This document shows positions 35,038-45,880 of a stretch of 52,237 bases of DNA, one piece after another (position 1 is the stretch's first letter; the number at the start of each line of letters is the position of its first letter). The stretch is from Spirochaetales bacterium (GTDB lineage Bacteria; Spirochaetota; Spirochaetia; JABMQR01). The stretch is from the NCBI GenBank assembly GCA_018399255.1, contig JAGYPA010000023.1:1-52237 (forward strand). Direction: 5' to 3'. Below the pieces are notes generated by a model. That model did no database searches. It was not told where the DNA came from and was given only the letters and a program-made list of their open reading frames with translations. The position numbers and the translations under genes are program-made.

Positions 35038-36648
35038 TCAAGTATTTTCTTTTACCGTAAGCCCTTCATGCAAATTTTCGGTCTGCTGGAGCAATTTGTA
35101 TTCAATTGAATCGACCAGGGCAATCCAGCTCGCATCGACAATGTCTGTCGATACCCCCACGGTTGTCCAGGCATCCTCACCATCGGTGGATTCGATAAGC
35201 ACCCGCACCCGGGCGGCACTGGCATCCCGGCTGTTGAGCACCCGCACCTTGTAGTCGGTCAGATGGACATCCCGCAGGACGGGATAAAACACCTCGAGAG
35301 CCTTGCGCAGGGCGCGGTCGAGGGCATGGACCGGACCGTCTCCCTGGGCGGCGGTAATTTCGTCATTGCCGCTCACCTTGATCTTGATCATCGCGGTGCT
35401 GCTCAACCCCTCCTGCAGGGGGGGCTGCTCACCGATAACCTTGAAATGGTCGAGTTCGAAAAACGGCTTATATTTTCCCAGATGCTTGCAGATAACCAGG
35501 TCAAAGGAACTCTCGGCACCCTCAAACTGATACCCTTCCATCTCCAGCTCCTTGAGCCTGGCTATTATGGCCTTGGTTTCGGGGGAGTCCTTGGTCATTT
35601 CCGGCGATATTCTGTGGATGCGCTTAAGCACCATGCTGCGGCCGGAAACCTCGGACATCAGCATGCGTCGCTCGTTCCCCACCAGCTCAGGATCGATATG
35701 CTCAAAGGAGGCGGTATTTTTCGATACGCCGTCTATGTGCATGCCGCCCTTGTGGGTAAAGGCGCTTTTGCCGATGTAGGGCATCCCGTGGGGAATTGAC
35801 ACATTGGCGATCTCGGCTATCTTGCGGGCGGTATGGGTGAGCCGGCCCAGCTCCGTCTCCGGAATGCAGGGACAGTGCTTCTTGAGCTGCAGGGTGGGCA
35901 GCAGGATGGAGAGGTTGGCATTGCCGCAGCGCTCGCCGAAGCCTACAAAGGTTCCCTGCACATGAACCGCCCCGGCCTCTACGGCCATAATGGTGTTTGC
36001 TTCGGCCATGCCGGCATCGTTATGGGTGTGAATGCCAATCCTGGTCCCCGGAAACTGCTTCACGACATCCCGGGTAATCTCATAGACTTCCATGGGCAGG
36101 GCCCCGCCGTTGGTCTCGCAGAGCACCAGACAGTCTGCCCCGCCGGCAATGCCGGCTTTCAGTGTCCTGAGCGCATATTCGGGATTCGCCTTCCAGCCGT
36201 CATAAAAGTGTTCGGCATCGAAGAGCACCTCTTTTCCGTGGGCCTTGAAAAAGGCGACCGTATCCCGGATCATGGCCAGATTTTCCTCCAGCGTGGTCCG
36301 GATAATATCGGTTACATGAAAATCCCACGATTTGCCGAAGATTACGACAACCGGGGTGTCGGCGGTAAGCATCGACTTGACGTTATCATCATCCTCAACC
36401 GCTATGCCCCAGCGGCGGGTGCTGCCGAATGCGGCCAGCTTCACATGGCCGAGCTTCATGCGTCCGGCCTGCTGAAAAAAGTCCAGATCCTTGGGATTTG
36501 ATCCCGGATTTCCCGCTTCGACATACGATATCCCTATCTCATCCAGGGATTTGAGAATTTTCAGCTTATCCTGCACCGAAAAGGAGATGCCTTCGGCCTG
36601 GGCTCCGTCGCGCAGGGTAGAGTCGAATATTTCCAGCTTATTGTTCAT
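35038..36648 (-). CDS. cimA: (R)-citramalate synthase
   Basis: 536 residues from ATG 36648, chosen for GAGGAATC upstream; an ATG at 36660 would add four residues. HMG-CoA-lyase-like barrel with DSTLRDGAQAEGISFS, the HTHNDAGMAEANTI metal motif and a C-terminal regulatory domain (about 400-530). The pattern AQAEG and the 'FGSTRRWGIAVEDD' segment match the citramalate synthase branch (TIGR00977) rather than LeuA. It condenses pyruvate and acetyl-CoA, giving isoleucine without threonine. It overlaps the end of leuA by 11 bases. Confidence 0.9.
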   Translation of the reverse strand: MNNKLEIFDSTLRDGAQAEGISFSVQDKLKILKSLDEIGISYVEAGNPGSNPKDLDFFQQAGRMKLGHVKLAAFGSTRRWGIAVEDDDNVKSMLTADTPVVVIFGKSWDFHVTDIIRTTLEENLAMIRDTVAFFKAHGKEVLFDAEHFYDGWKANPEYALRTLKAGIAGGADCLVLCETNGGALPMEVYEITRDVVKQFPGTRIGIHTHNDAGMAEANTIMAVEAGAVHVQGTFVGFGERCGNANLSILLPTLQLKKHCPCIPETELGRLTHTARKIAEIANVSIPHGMPYIGKSAFTHKGGMHIDGVSKNTASFEHIDPELVGNERRMLMSEVSGRSMVLKRIHRISPEMTKDSPETKAIIARLKELEMEGYQFEGAESSFDLVICKHLGKYKPFFELDHFKVIGEQPPLQEGLSSTAMIKIKVSGNDEITAAQGDGPVHALDRALRKALEVFYPVLRDVHLTDYKVRVLNSRDASAARVRVLIESTDGEDAWTTVGVSTDIVDASWIALVDSIEYKLLQQTENLHEGLTVKENT

Positions 36649-38158
36649 ATGATTCCTCATACAGCATGCTGTTCACGGCAAACAGGTACGCTTTTATGCT
36701 CGCTCCGATAACGTCGGTACTTACTCCGCGTCCCTTGTAGGTTCGTCCGTTATGGCTTACCCTGACCGATACTTCACCCTGGGCATCCTTGCCCGCGGTT
36801 ACCGCATGGATTACGTACTCCTCAAGGGTAAAGCTGATGCCGGTAATCCGTTCAATGGCATTGAAGGCGGCATCGACCGGTCCGTCCCCGGTTGATACAT
36901 CCTCGATATCTTTTTTGTCCCGGGTCAGCTTGACGGCTGCCGTGGCGGTCATATTGCTGCCGGAGTTGATGACAAACTGTTTCAGCAGATAGGTGGGCTC
37001 TATCAATGTGCTCCGGCTGTCCATAAGGGCTTCCAGATCGCGGTCGGTAACCGTTTTCTTCCGGTCGGAAAGCTCCTTGAACTGGGCGAACACCTCGTCC
37101 AGCGTCTGTTTGTCGGCTGTATAACCCAGCTCCTTCAGACGTTCGACAAAGGCGTGACGTCCTGAATGCTTGCCGAGCACCATGAAATTCCGGTTGAGAC
37201 CGATGGATGCGGGAGTCATGATTTCGTAGGTCTGGCTGTTGGCCAGCATGCCGTGCTGGTGAATTCCAGATTCGTGGGCAAAGGCATTGGCGCCGACGAT
37301 GGCTTTGTTCGGCTGTACCATGACCCCGGTGATGGATGAGATCAGACGGCTCGTTTTCGCTATCTGGGTGGTGTCGATCCCGAAGTCGGCATCATACAGG
37401 TCCCGTCGGGTATGAAGGGTCATGATGAGTTCCTCGAGGGCGGCATTGCCGGCCCGTTCGCCGATGCCGTTCACAGTACACTCTACCTGCTCCGCCCCGG
37501 CCTGGACGGCAGCCAGCGAGTTGGCCACGGCCAGTCCGAGGTCATTGTGGCAGTGAACGGATATCACCGCCTTGTCGATGTTGGGTACGTTTTCCCGGAT
37601 GCCTCTGATCAGCTGTTCAAACTCGTCCGGGGTGGTGTAGCCCACGGTGTCAGGCACGTTTATGATGGTCGCTCCGGCATCGATAACGGCCTCGAATATC
37701 CGGTAGAGGAATTCGGGGCTGCTGCGGGAGGCGTCTTCGGCCGAAAACTCGATTTCCGGGCAGAGGTTGCGGGCATAGGCCACCATGGCGGCAGCCTGCC
37801 GCAGGACATCCTCAGGCTGCATTTTCAGCTTGTACTGCATGTGAATGGGCGAAGTGGCAATAAAGGTATGGATGCGCGGCCTGACTGCCTTTCTGAGGGC
37901 ATTCCAGGAGGCATCGATATCTTTTTCCAGCGAGCGGGAGAGGCTGGCGACGGTGCAGCTTTTCAGGGCTTCGGAAACCGCGCTGATCGCCGCCGCATCC
38001 CCGGGAGAAGCGATGGCAAATCCCGCTTCGATAATATCGACCTTAAGGGCTTCCAGCTGTCGCGCCAGCCGCACTTTCTCATCGAGGTTCATGCTGCAGC
38101 CCGGTGCCTGTTCGCCGTCGCGCAGGGTTGTATCGAAAATTCTTATATGCTTTGCCAT
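36638..38158 (-). CDS. leuA: 2-isopropylmalate synthase
   Basis: 506 residues from ATG 38158, with GGGGGATAG upstream; an in-frame ATG at 38173 is less well placed. [36 protein letters not shown] (metal His-x-His), [11 protein letters not shown] and the C-terminal allosteric domain (about 390-506, [13 protein letters not shown]) identify LeuA. It commits 2-oxoisovalerate to leucine and is normally leucine-inhibited through the C-terminal domain. The end overlaps cimA. Confidence 0.95.
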   Translation of the reverse strand: MAKHIRIFDTTLRDGEQAPGCSMNLDEKVRLARQLEALKVDIIEAGFAIASPGDAAAISAVSEALKSCTVASLSRSLEKDIDASWNALRKAVRPRIHTFIATSPIHMQYKLKMQPEDVLRQAAAMVAYARNLCPEIEFSAEDASRSSPEFLYRIFEAVIDAGATIINVPDTVGYTTPDEFEQLIRGIRENVPNIDKAVISVHCHNDLGLAVANSLAAVQAGAEQVECTVNGIGERAGNAALEELIMTLHTRRDLYDADFGIDTTQIAKTSRLISSITGVMVQPNKAIVGANAFAHESGIHQHGMLANSQTYEIMTPASIGLNRNFMVLGKHSGRHAFVERLKELGYTADKQTLDEVFAQFKELSDRKKTVTDRDLEALMDSRSTLIEPTYLLKQFVINSGSNMTATAAVKLTRDKKDIEDVSTGDGPVDAAFNAIERITGISFTLEEYVIHAVTAGKDAQGEVSVRVSHNGRTYKGRGVSTDVIGASIKAYLFAVNSMLYEESYEQ

Positions 38159-38212
38159 GTTTCTATCCCCCATCCTTCATTCTTGCTCGTGATCATTTGC
38201 GCCTTTTTCCAG

Positions 38213-38305
38213 CAGTTCTTACTCGACCGGCTATTTCCTTCTGTGCCGGCTATTTCTTCTTGTGCCGGCAGTTCTTCTTCTGCCGGCTATTTCCTTCTGT
38301 GCCGG

Positions 38306-38326
<21 letters not shown>
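38213..38326 (-). repeat. 18-19 bp tandem repeat containing the ilvC stop codon
   Basis: On the minus strand six units run GGCACAAGAAGAAATAG or close variants, each ending in TAG or CTG. The first unit encodes the terminal His-Lys-Lys-Lys and stop (38308-38306) of IlvC; the rest lie downstream, before leuA. Confidence 0.9.
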
Positions 38327-39301
<975 letters not shown>

Positions 39302-39442
39302 GTTAATGCTCCTTTGGTTTTCCTCAGCCAATCCGTTTTTTCGGATACGGCCGATTTGCTGCCGTTCCAGAACTCTGGAACCGGCCTGCTGCTATGGTGA
39401 AAGAACAACCTCTCAGCCGCTCTTTTCTATTCTCGCGCACCC

Positions 39443-39499
39443 AGTAATCTGAAGGCCAGTAATCTGAAGGCCAGTATCCTGAAGGCCAGTATCCTGGCC
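39443..39499 (-). repeat. 15-bp tandem repeat after the ilvN stop codon
   Basis: Units AGTAATCTGAAGGCC (39443, 39458), AGTATCCTGAAGGCC (39473) and a partial AGTATCCTGGCC. The array ends 13 bases past the ilvN stop (39513-39515). Confidence 0.88.
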
Positions 39500-39512
39500 C
39501 CCTTCCCCGCGC

Positions 39513-40028
39513 CTACTGATTCTTTTCCATCATCTCGTCCATCAGGGTCTCGGTCCCCCGTCCGATGCCCGCCAGACCCGTCCGCACAATCTCGGTTATA
39601 CCGTGGGGCTCGAGAAGCTGGACAAAGGCAAAGTTCTTATCCTGATCACCGGTAATCTGCATGGTTATGGCTTCCGGAGAGACATCTACGATCTTGGCCT
39701 TGAAAATATCGGCTATTTCCACCACATTGGCCCGAGTTGCCTGCGGAGCCTTGACCTTGATCAGCAGCAGCTCCCCGAACACCGCGCTGCCCGGTTTCAG
39801 TTCTGAAATATGCTTCACATCCACAAGCTTTTCCAGCTGCTTGGTTATCTGCTCGAGGATTCCGTGGTCACCTTTGACAACGATGGTCATCCGTGACAAC
39901 TCGGGATTTTCCGTCTCGCCGACCGAGAGGGAATCGATGTTGTAGCCGCGCCTGCTGAACAGCCCAGCTACCCGGCTCAACACTCCTGAATGGTTGTTTA
40001 CCAGCACCGAAAGTACGTATCGTTCCAT
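39513..40028 (-). CDS. ilvN: Acetolactate synthase small (regulatory) subunit
   Basis: 171 residues. N-terminal ACT domain VNNHSGVLSRVAGLFSRRGY, then NIDSLSVG, is the valine-binding feedback site; the C-terminal IlvN domain ends with GIGRGTETLMDEMM. First structural gene of the operon, with AAAGGAGA ahead of its ATG. It activates IlvB and gives valine sensitivity. The leader region with hairpins lies directly upstream. Confidence 0.94.
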   Translation of the reverse strand: MERYVLSVLVNNHSGVLSRVAGLFSRRGYNIDSLSVGETENPELSRMTIVVKGDHGILEQITKQLEKLVDVKHISELKPGSAVFGELLLIKVKAPQATRANVVEIADIFKAKIVDVSPEAITMQITGDQDKNFAFVQLLEPHGITEIVRTGLAGIGRGTETLMDEMMEKNQ

Positions 40029-40075
40029 ATAGACTCTCCTTTTACAGCTTTCTGCAAGCTGCTGCTTCCAGCTTT

Positions 40076-40095
40076 CTGCAAGCTGCAGCTTGCAG
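40076..40095 (-). promoter_or_regulatory. Perfect palindrome in the ilv leader, candidate attenuator stem
   Basis: CTGCAAGCTGCAGCTTGCAG is a perfect 20-base palindrome about 48 bases before the ilvN start. Nearby GCTTGTAAGC and GCTTATAAGC (about 40105-40130) can pair with each other. No T run follows, so this is not a standard intrinsic terminator; the mechanism (Rho, or ribosome occupancy) is open. Confidence 0.4.
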
Positions 40096-40233
40096 CTTTC
40101 TGCTTATAAGCTTGGGGCTTACAAGCAAATGCTCTGCGGATACTGCCCTGCAGCCCGCTGGTTATTCCGCTCCGGTGATCACTGGGAATAGACTGCCCCC
40201 AGGGTCGGATTGGACCTCAGACCGTTAGTAGAC

Positions 40234-40476
40234 TTATAGAATAATAATTAGTGGAAGAATTACAGATAGTGTCAGTAGTACAATTACCGGGAGGCTGCGT
40301 ACTATAACAGGAAGGATGGTGACGGAAGGATAAGGAATGGTGATGGATGAAGTCTGATTTGCCGAATACTGATTTGCCGAATACCGGGCCGTAAAACGGC
40401 TTGTGCCTTCATACCGCTGATAACTGTCCATTGCCGACGGCGGACAGGTACGGTACATCTCCTTTTGCTTTGTCAT
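40234..40476 (-). CDS. Probable branched-chain-amino-acid leader peptide of the ilv-leu operon
   Basis: 80 codons from ATG 40476 with AGAGAGGA ahead of it. The first 50 residues are polar, with a duplicated YSANQ (15-bp repeat). In the last 28 residues 20 are Ile, Leu or Val, ending in LPLIIIL and a stop. The next gene is ilvN, 205 bases on. Transcription from the 40530-40558 promoter would begin about 45 bases before it. Such enrichment is the signature of translation-dependent attenuation, as in IlvL/IvbL of enterobacteria, although 80 residues is long for a leader. A small membrane protein with a hydrophobic tail is the alternative. Confidence 0.7.
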   Translation of the reverse strand: MTKQKEMYRTCPPSAMDSYQRYEGTSRFTARYSANQYSANQTSSITIPYPSVTILPVIVRSLPVIVLLTLSVILPLIIIL

Positions 40477-40529
40477 GTCGCGTTCCTCTCTCTGTTCTTA
40501 TGGGTCGAAAGATTATCGTAATGGTATCT

Positions 40530-40558
40530 TTTATACTCCCGCAGGAATATTAAGTCAA
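40530..40558 (-). promoter_or_regulatory. Promoter of the ilv-leu operon
   Basis: On the minus strand TTGACT (40558-40553), a 17-base spacer, TATAAA (40535-40530). Position and quality make it the main promoter of the ten-gene operon through the leader peptide. Confidence 0.8.
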
Positions 40559-40593
40559 TACAAAAAAAAATCATTCTATAATTAACAGTATAT

Positions 40594-40605
40594 TTTATGC
40601 ATAAA
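40594..40605. promoter_or_regulatory. ArgR-like palindrome TTTATGCATAAA between ilv and aroA
   Basis: A perfect 12-base palindrome followed by TATAACAT. The extended TTTATGYATAAATAT matches the site upstream of argR (47758-47772). It lies about 36 bases upstream of the ilv -35 and 25 upstream of the aroA -35. Function is inference. Confidence 0.35.
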
Positions 40606-40629
40606 TATAACATTTTCTGTATATCCATA

Positions 40630-40658
40630 TTGATACACAAGAAATTATGCCGTAAAAT
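40630..40658 (+). promoter_or_regulatory. Promoter of aroA, possibly giving a leaderless transcript
   Basis: TTGATA (40630-40635), a 17-base spacer, TAAAAT (40653-40658). The aroA ATG is at 40665, where transcription would begin. There is no Shine-Dalgarno in the gap. Confidence 0.5.
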
Positions 40659-40664
40659 GCGCTT

Positions 40665-42162
40665 ATGAACACACTGCTAACTCCCGGCACCCTCTCAGGT
40701 GCCGTAACCATACCCTCTTCCAAGTCCCAGACCATCAGGGCTCTGCTCATCGCCGCAGCCGCGGAGGGGACCAGCAGGATTATCAACCCGCTCGATTCGC
40801 AGGACACCCGCTCATGCCTTGCCTTGTGCACCGCTGTCGGTGCACAAGTCGAAAAGCATCCGACATACTGGAAGGTGACCGGCATCGCCGGGACCGATAC
40901 CCGCGAGCGTCTGGCGGCGCAGTATAACGATGAAAACCCGCTGGTTATCGATGTCGGTAATTCGGGGACAACCATCTGCCTCGGGGCCGGCCTGGCTGCC
41001 TCTCTGGGAATACCGGTGGTGCTCACCGGAGACGAGCAGATCCGCAGCCGCCCGGTCGGAAATCTCTTTGCCGCCTATCAGGATCTCGGCGTGAAGGTCT
41101 CCTATGCCATTCCCCCGCACCTCGGGCTGGAAGGCGCCAGAAAACCCGGATGTCCGCCTGTGCTGATCCACGGACCGCTCAAAGGGGGAGAAACCGCCAT
41201 AGCCTGTCCCACGAGTCAGTATCTCTCCAGCCTGCTGCTTGCTGCACCGCTTTCTCAGCCCGGTCGGCATAACAGTAACCCTGCTCCAACGAAGCCCCGT
41301 ATGCCGGAAATGACGATGGAATGGCTTTCAGGCGCAGTCAGTTCTGGCTTTGAAAGGATGATGTGATTCTATTTTCCCGGCGCAAGCCGCCGAACCTTCA
41401 GAGCAGGCTGTTTCGGGAGACTATACTCGTCGCCACTCCTTTTTCTCTGCGCAGCGGCAGTTACCGGCAGCACTGAGCCTCAGAGGACTCAGGAGGGAAG
41501 ATTCGCAGGGCGACCGGATGCTCCTCATGGCTGGAACAGATGGGATGCCGCATCATGGACCAAAAATCTTGATATCCGCGACGCTGATACTGACAGAACG
41601 CTGATACTGACGGGAACGCTGATACGGGCAGGAAACGGTAAGCATAACCGGACCCCGGCGTTCTGCCCTGCCGCGATCCTGATCTGCGGTTGTCCGCCTC
41701 ATAACCACGTCCTGATCTGCGGTATCCTGAACTGCCGCCCGACGGGCTTTCAGACGCGCCAGCCTGGCCAGCTGGCTTCGGCATCGACATCGACCTCAAC
41801 AGTGCTCCGGATGCCCTGCCGATGCTGGCAGTTACCGCCTGCTTTGCCGCCGGAATCACCCCGCCTGCTCTGGCTTGTCCGCAGGCCCGCATCAAGGAGA
41901 CCGACCGGATTGCGTTATGGCAGCCGAACGACGCAATCTCCGGAGCCGCCATTACCGAACTCGAACTGGCCTGTGATACCGGCACAGGAAAACTTTCCGG
42001 CGGGACGGTGCGAGGACATGCCGACCACCGGATAATCGCAGCCTCGCTATGCCATCCTCGCGGCTGACGGACAGTGGAAATCTAGGAACCGATGCTGTTG
42101 ATGTAACCTTCCCGGATTTCTTTCTGCTGCTGGAAGCAATTCACGAAAAAAGGATGGAATAG
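40665..42162 (+). pseudogene. aroA: EPSP synthase gene, broken by frameshifts
   Basis: The first 200 residues are intact and typical: IPSSKSQTIRALLIAAAAEG, VGNSGTTICLGAGLAASLG, then the GDEQIRSRPVGNLF segment and CPTSQYLSSLLLAAPL. After about 41270 the frame changes repeatedly. Recognisable later pieces, in different frames, include PGDYSS-like, LRGLREDSQGDR, DIDLNSAPDALPMLAVTACF, PQARIKETDRIA and DVTFPDFFLLLEAI to a stop at 42160. The enzyme makes 5-enolpyruvylshikimate-3-phosphate. The pieces keep good residue identity with few stop codons, so the damage is mainly insertions and deletions. An intact aroC is at 50167, so another aroA is expected elsewhere or this is a sequence error. Confidence 0.85.
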
Positions 42163-42341
42163 ACAGGCTTTCCGAATCTCAGGAAATTTCAAAATACTTC
42201 GTATTATGGGAATTTTCCTCTTTTAGGTCTGCTGAGGCCTGCTATTAGCGCCTGGATTACCCTATATTTCCCCTACATATCGAACGCAGAGAAAAACGTG
42301 GCCGGTAAATCGACCGCCGCAGGTACAGCATATCGGCACAA

Positions 42342-43294
42342 ATGCTGCTGTCCATTTTATATCACCGGCAGAAGCCTGTAGCTATGCCTCCCGCCAGCAT
42401 AGGACCAGTCTTTGCTGGTGACACAGCGGAGCCAGCCTCTGCCAACTCGGAAAACGCCTTGAGCCTGCTCGAAGCGAAACCTTCCCCTGCCCTGAAACAG
42501 GCAGTTAAAGCCTTCAAGCATAAAGTCATCTTCCGGGATCACCTTTATCGCTATCCGGCTTCTTCTACCAGGCAGTCAAAGCTGAAGAAATCGAAACCAT
42601 CGATCCCCGAAACGCTCCCTATCCCTGCATCCTCAAACCGTAGTAAGTTCTTTCAGTCTCGGCGTCCGGACCATCTGACCCCGCAGCCTGGCGGCGGCGA
42701 CCGCCGAAATCTCACCTGGTGCGTTACGCCGCCCCATCCCTACCCCGAAGAGGTGCTGGACCAGTCTGTCTTCGTGAGAGAGTATTAATGGTGATGAATA
42801 CGCAATAGACGCCTACTTCGATGGTGATGGGAAACCGTGGATAACGGCATATACGAACACGCTCTCCTCTGAAGCCGATGTCGGCAGCCGCGATCTACAT
42901 CACACTCAGGCGCCATAATGATTCACGGCTGGAAGCGTGCACTGCATTTCTGAAACCATAAAGCAGAACAGCCGTTACCCTGAAACACTTCCCCATCCAT
43001 GCCGAGGGTGCAATTTCTCCCAAGTATGGTATGATTCATAAGAAATTAGCAACCCGCTTCGTTTCGGCGGATGGTGCGACACCCGACCTGAGCCGCTATG
43101 CCTACGGGTTCAACCAATATGAATACTTCTTCGCATCCCGCCGGCCCGACTGGAAAACCGTACGCGAGGCATGGGGAGATGACTGCTTCAACATCATCGT
43201 CCTCGACAACTCCACCAGGTTTCCTCGCTCTGATCGATTCGTTCGATTTTCTGGCCTTTGGTGACTTTTCCAGCCGCTGGAAATCCGGCCGGTA
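42342..43294 (+). pseudogene. ATP-grasp-fold protein gene, broken by frameshifts
   Basis: Pieces in changing frames match an ATP-grasp protein: VKAFKHKVIFRDHLY, then a QAVKAEEIETIDPRNAPYPC segment with ILKP (nucleotide-binding), GDEYAIDAYFDGDGKPV, and a C-terminal part (43031 onward) with YAYGFNQYEYFFASRRPDWK and CFNIIVLDNST. ATP-grasp enzymes couple ATP to carboxylate-amine ligation. The substrate is not evident. It continues a block of consecutively damaged genes on the same strand as aroA. The start is not clear. Confidence 0.65.
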
Positions 43295-43458
43295 GACTTC
43301 AGAACATTTAATATCTTCGGGTTTGTATTTGCCAGGACAGCCCCGGACAGGATGGATGACTCTATACCTGCTGCAGTCGGCCTGCAGAATTTATCCGAGT
43401 GGAACCTGATAGAAACTATTTGAGCGAGGAATCGAAAGCGCAGTATGGAGGATACGTG

Positions 43459-44464
43459 ATGAAAACGACATACGATCTGCGAAAATGCCGCTAACCCGAC
43501 CGACAGCGGCCATGCGCAAGGCTATAGCCGAGGCACCGGTAGGCGATGATGTCATTTACGAAGGCCCGACCGTAAATGCCTTGAAGAACGGTCAGCCAAC
43601 CTGATAAGGGAAGGAGGCGGCCCTGTTCGTCACACTCCAGTCGATAGGCTCTCTCTCACTCCTATATCAACGGCGGCCGGGGCAATGAGGTTCTCGCCCA
43701 CCAGCAACCACCATCATTGAACATGAAGTCGGATCCCCGGCAGCCATTGCCGGTGTTCTGCGCCGATCGGGCTGGACGGGGGCGCGGCCTGCGAGCGCCG
43801 CCGCCCTGATGCCCCACGCTATCCGAGGGCCACGCCTCTGCCGCTGTCGGGCTGATCGAAGTGAACACCACCAACGGCACCTGCTATCCGCGACCTCGAA
43901 GAAATCTACCAGCTGGTGATTTCCTAACATCTGATCCATATGGACGGCGCCAGACTGATGAATGCCGCTGTCGCCGGCGGGTCAAACCTGCTTTGAAATC
44001 TGCCGCTATGCCGATACAGTCCTTCTGTCTCAAGGGCGCTCGGCACACCCGCCGGCAGCATGCTCTGCGGTTCAGCCGTCTTTAGCATCGAAGGCGCGCA
44101 GTTGCAAGATGCTCGGCGGCGGCATGAGACAGGCGGGAATTCTCGCAGCGGCCGGGCTCCATGCCCTCGAGCATCATATCGACCGCCTCTCCGAAGACCA
44201 CTGCCATGCCTCCTGAGCCTCAGGGCTTGCCCGGACCCCCTGGGCCGAAATCGATCGGCGAGGGTAGAGACCAATATTGTCATATTCAAAACCCCGCAGC
44301 AGCCGGCCGCAGGTGGTCGATCAGCTGAACCGGGCGGAAATTCCTCTGTTTTTCCGTGTGGCCCCGACCGGATCAGGATGGTTACCCATCTCGATCTCTC
44401 CGCTGAGGATATCGAGGCTGTCTGCGGTTATTCGCGAGCTGAAACTGAGCTGATCCAGCTCTGA
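43459..44464 (+). pseudogene. ltaA: Low-specificity L-threonine aldolase gene, broken by frameshifts
   Basis: An ATG at 43459 (TGGAGGATACGTG upstream) starts MKTTYDLR. Later pieces in alternating frames are [52 protein letters not shown], [30 protein letters not shown] and VETNIVIFKTP, all in the order of the PLP enzyme that splits threonine to glycine and acetaldehyde. The active-site region around the PLP lysine (expected just before 44030) falls in a disrupted segment. Frameshifts occur every 30-100 bases. Confidence 0.8.
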
Positions 44465-45055
44465 ACTCCGGCCGCCTGTTTTCGGGTATGCGGCGGTAGG
44501 CGCTGAACAGGTCGTTGTGACTTCCCAGATCGAAGGCAGACCGATCTGCTCGACATCACGCTGCGCCGATACACCAGCAGCGGCTCGAGCTTTATCATCG
44601 GGTTCGCTCATGGCAAGGTTTTCCCAGTCATCGCCTCCTGAATATAGATAAATCGGTAATGGAAATAGGGTGATACCGCGTAGACATACTCGTTGCGGTG
44701 GGATCTCTTTACGGGCGGCATCCGGTTACCGTCAGATTCACCTATCTTCCTTGACTTCCCGCTTGACGGCATCTTCCGAACACTCTCCCGGAGCGGCAAA
44801 CCCGCCGGGCAGATCAGGGTTCCCTTTCCGGCTCCCGCAGGTACCTGACCATCAGCAGCTCATCCCGGTCATTCACCAGGATTGCCGTGTATGACCGAGG
44901 CGTTAATATAAAGCCACGGACCGCAGGCGGGACAACCCAGTCAAACCTATGATTCCTTCACCGGGAGGCAATCCCTCGCTACAGCAAAGAACCTCAGCTC
45001 CGCAGGCGGGACAGAAGCGGAAAACCCGATCCGGATAGGCTGCCCTGGCTGGTAT
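44465..45055 (-). pseudogene. Nudix hydrolase (NADH pyrophosphatase-like) gene, broken by frameshifts
   Basis: On the minus strand, starting near 45055, there is a zinc-ribbon piece FRFCPACGAE, then YINASV-like, VNDRDELLMVRYL and a Nudix box DLPGGFAAPGECSEDAVKRE (G-x5-E-x7-RE-x2-E pattern) in one frame. Further downstream pieces in other frames include WENLAMSEPDDKA and VEQIGLPSIWEV. The order matches NudC-like enzymes, which cleave NADH or related dinucleotides. It is convergent with the threonine aldolase remnant. The exact start is uncertain. Confidence 0.7.
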
Positions 45056-45070
45056 CTGCTACTATCCGCC

Positions 45071-45190
45071 GTTTCATCAATCCCACCGTTTCCATCAATC
45101 CGCCGTTCCCCGTCAATCCCGCCGTTCAATCAATCCCGCCGTTTCCATCAATCCCGCCGTTTCCATCAATCCCGCCGTTTCCATCAATCC
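45071..45190 (-). repeat. 17-18 bp tandem repeat after the class II aldolase gene
   Basis: About seven units related to TTTCCATCAATCCCGCCG, three of them exact at the right end. It ends 24 bases past the aldolase stop codon (45215-45217). Confidence 0.9.
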
Positions 45191-45214
45191 TGAGGTCCTT
45201 GCTGCTTTCCATAC

Positions 45215-45880
45215 CTACTGTCCGTAGTGATGCTTGGCGAAATCACGCATAGCCGCGATATCTTCCGGTGCTATCAACTTGGGAGTGCCCACGCTGGAAG
45301 CCAGCAGATAAATGTGGGCAGCCTTTTCCACCACAAAGCAGACCTTCACGGCGGTGGACCAGTCCTTGCCGCAGCAGACGGTTCCATGGTTGGGAATCAT
45401 AGCCGCGTTCCGCTCCTTCCCCAGAGCCTCCACCAGATTATCCGCCAGCTCGTTCGATCCGGGTAGGGAGTATTTGCAGTTGACAATCTTTTCCCCGACA
45501 AGCTGAACAAAATCCTCACTGATTCCCGGCAGGTCCCAGCCGAGGGTGCCCAGGGCTGCCGAGTAGACCGGGTGGGTATGAATGACAGCGTTGATATCGG
45601 GCCGGGCATTCATGATGCCGATATGAAACTGATACTCTATGGTGGGCTTTCTGAAACCATCAACAATCTCGTATTCCCGGTTGAAGACCACTATATCATC
45701 AACCGTTATGGATTCGTACTTCATGGCTGATGGCTTGACATAGATCAAACCGGTCTCGGGATCGCGGATGCTGAGGTTGCCCCAGGTTCCCACGGTAAGC
45801 TCCCTGGCCACCATCTCATTCCCGCCGTCAACGATCATCTGCTTGAATTCCTGCTTTACAGGGCTTGTATTACTGCTCAT
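45215..45880 (-). CDS. Class II aldolase/adducin-family protein
   Basis: 221 residues from ATG 45880 with GAGGTG upstream; a start at 45895 is in frame. AraD/FucA-like features: the GTWGNLSIRD start, the metal-binding histidines in VIHTHPVYSAALG and a distal IPNHGTVCCG, and Glu in PTIEYQFHI. Members cleave or epimerise sugar phosphates such as fuculose-1-phosphate; the substrate is not clear. It overlaps the end of the HD-domain gene by 11 bases, so the two are translated together. Confidence 0.85.
   Translation of the reverse strand: MSSNTSPVKQEFKQMIVDGGNEMVARELTVGTWGNLSIRDPETGLIYVKPSAMKYESITVDDIVVFNREYEIVDGFRKPTIEYQFHIGIMNARPDINAVIHTHPVYSAALGTLGWDLPGISEDFVQLVGEKIVNCKYSLPGSNELADNLVEALGKERNAAMIPNHGTVCCGKDWSTAVKVCFVVEKAAHIYLLASSVGTPKLIAPEDIAAMRDFAKHHYGQ

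Noticed and set aside
33533..35254. Long open frame antisense to leuC and cimA (573 codons)
   Set aside because: It overlaps strongly supported genes, lacks family motifs and has no ribosome-binding site; such shadow frames are common in moderate-GC genes.
40029..40233. T-box riboswitch in the ilv leader
   Set aside because: I see no T-box consensus or specifier loop; the leader peptide is a better explanation.
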